64,000 bases of DNA from Acetobacter farinalis (GTDB lineage Bacteria > Pseudomonadota > Alphaproteobacteria > Acetobacterales > Acetobacteraceae): NCBI RefSeq assembly GCF_026240015.1, contig NZ_JAPIUX010000002.1, forward strand, positions 1 to 64,000. The letters run 5' to 3'. This document shows, piece after piece, positions 63,227 to 64,000 of the stretch; the first letter of the stretch is position 1, and every line of letters begins with the position of its first letter. The notes under the pieces are model-generated. The model was given only the letters and a program-made list of their open reading frames with translations. It did no database searches and was not told the DNA's origin. The position numbers and the translations under genes were made by a program.

Positions 63227-64000
63227 TTAAACAGGTTTTTCATACCATCTGTGCGCATGCCATAATGGCCCGGCTCCCCCCCCGAGTCCGGGCGCAGCCA
63301 GAATTGCCTGCCGCACATAAAGACGGGCCTGCTCGACCGCCCGGCGCAGCGGGAGTTTTTGCGCCAGCCCGGTGGCCAGTGCACTGGCCAGCGTGCACCC
63401 TGTACCATGCGTGTGGCGCGTGGCGATACGCGTGTCGTAAAACTCTTTGAAGCCACAATCATCCAGCAAAACATCCACCAGCGTTTCCCCGGCAAGATGT
63501 CCGCCTTTAACCAGAACGGCAGCACCACTTTCCGCACGCAGCGTCTGCGCGGCAAGGCGCATGTGTTCAACAGATGTGACTGTCATACCTGTCAGTTTTT
63601 CCGCTTCCGGCAGATTGGGAGTCAGCACTGTTGCCAGAGGAAAAAGCCGGGTTTTCAGGCCGGACAACGCGGCTTCGGCCAGAAGACTGGCGCCCCCCTT
63701 TGCAACCATTACCGGATCTACAACAACAGGGCACGCACCATACATAGTGCGGTAGCGGGAAATTTCTTCACAAACACACTGGATTTCATCACCCCCGCCC
63801 AGCATTCCGGTCTTGATGGCATCCGCCCCCAGATCCTCCAGCACACAGCGTATCTGCTCGCGCAGGAAGGCGGTTGGCACAGGTAGGATATCCCGCACCC
63901 CTTGCGTGTTCTGCGCGGTCAGCGCCGTGATGGCTGTCATGGCATAGCCACCCAGCGCCGTGATGGTCTTGATATCGGCCTGAATGCCCGCCCCGCCGCC
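63227..64000 (-). CDS. thiD: Hydroxymethylpyrimidine/phosphomethylpyrimidine kinase (5' part outside window)
   Basis: Phosphorylates HMP and HMP-P for thiamine synthesis. The gene runs off the right edge: the last 60 bases, read on the minus strand, encode GGGAGIQADIKTITALGGYA in frame, so an ATG at 63940 is internal. Further motifs: TAQNTQGV, VVDPVMVAKGGASLL, LTPNLPEAEKLTG, and the anion-hole/catalytic RHTHGTGCTLASALA. Convergent with the CtrA-family gene, 22 nt apart. Confidence 0.96.
   Translation of the reverse strand, partial: GGGAGIQADIKTITALGGYAMTAITALTAQNTQGVRDILPVPTAFLREQIRCVLEDLGADAIKTGMLGGGDEIQCVCEEISRYRTMYGACPVVVDPVMVAKGGASLLAEAALSGLKTRLFPLATVLTPNLPEAEKLTGMTVTSVEHMRLAAQTLRAESGAAVLVKGGHLAGETLVDVLLDDCGFKEFYDTRIATRHTHGTGCTLASALATGLAQKLPLRRAVEQARLYVRQAILAAPGLGGGAGPLWHAHRWYEKPV

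Noticed and set aside
63227..63940. thiD taken as complete from the ATG at 63940
   Set aside because: The frame stays open to the window edge and encodes the conserved GGGAGIQAD segment, so the true start is outside.

Overview
The window reads as chromosomal DNA of an acetic acid bacterium (Acetobacteraceae), most likely Acetobacter. It is GC-rich, densely packed and mostly housekeeping. The lineage is suggested by AddAB instead of RecBCD, a CtrA-family regulator with a TTAA-N7-TTAA site, an alphaproteobacterial DksA lacking most zinc cysteines, EtfA/EtfB/ETF-QO, and an rmlB-rmlA-rmlC-rmlD-glycosyltransferase cluster in the order I remember for the Acetobacter pellicle locus polABCDE. Species was not determined. 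No phage, insertion sequence or CRISPR array was seen.

Layout. Positions 1-300 look like the promoter and leader of an rRNA operon on the minus strand (two TTGACG-N17 promoters and a boxA), with 16S rRNA expected just left of the window. Positions 545-4738 and onward to 6438 hold an outer-membrane efflux factor with a divergent TetR regulator and a perfect operator, then the electron-transfer flavoprotein genes. Positions 6568-10652 hold a 2-oxoglutarate oxygenase and an anaerobic module (ompW-hemN divergent from an fnr-like gene, with two FNR boxes between them). Positions 10632-16373 are a three-gene heavy-metal-type RND efflux operon, followed by degP and tadA.

Positions 19304-25543 hold a small membrane protein, a class-I amidotransferase, rluB, rsmD, ssb, an O-antigen ligase, dksA, tRNA-Thr(GGT), two DnaA boxes and a glycine-rich lipoprotein. 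Then come tyrS, tldD and a periplasmic trehalase with proline-rich tails encoded by hexanucleotide repeats. Positions 31068-33951 are a two-gene unit: a histidine phosphatase and a 723-residue protein with a fold-type-I PLP core that I do not recognise. It diverges from the rhamnose/pellicle cluster (34135-38702). ftsK follows, with signs of a frame disruption at its 5' end, and then rluA.

The right third holds a glycosyltransferase, GST, mnmA, ferredoxin and two tandem cysteine desulfurases (sulfur supply for tRNA thiolation and Fe-S clusters), a divergent alpha/beta hydrolase, trmJ-cysS, tRNA-Thr(TGT), and a long minus-strand run tsaE-addB-addA-trxA-accD-folC. An AT-rich, apparently gene-free stretch of about 600 bp precedes a CtrA-family regulator that carries a CtrA box in its own promoter. 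The window ends inside thiD.

The least explained items are the PLP/phosphatase unit, the ftsK 5' end, the AT-rich region before the CtrA-like gene, and the repeat-encoded trehalase tails.
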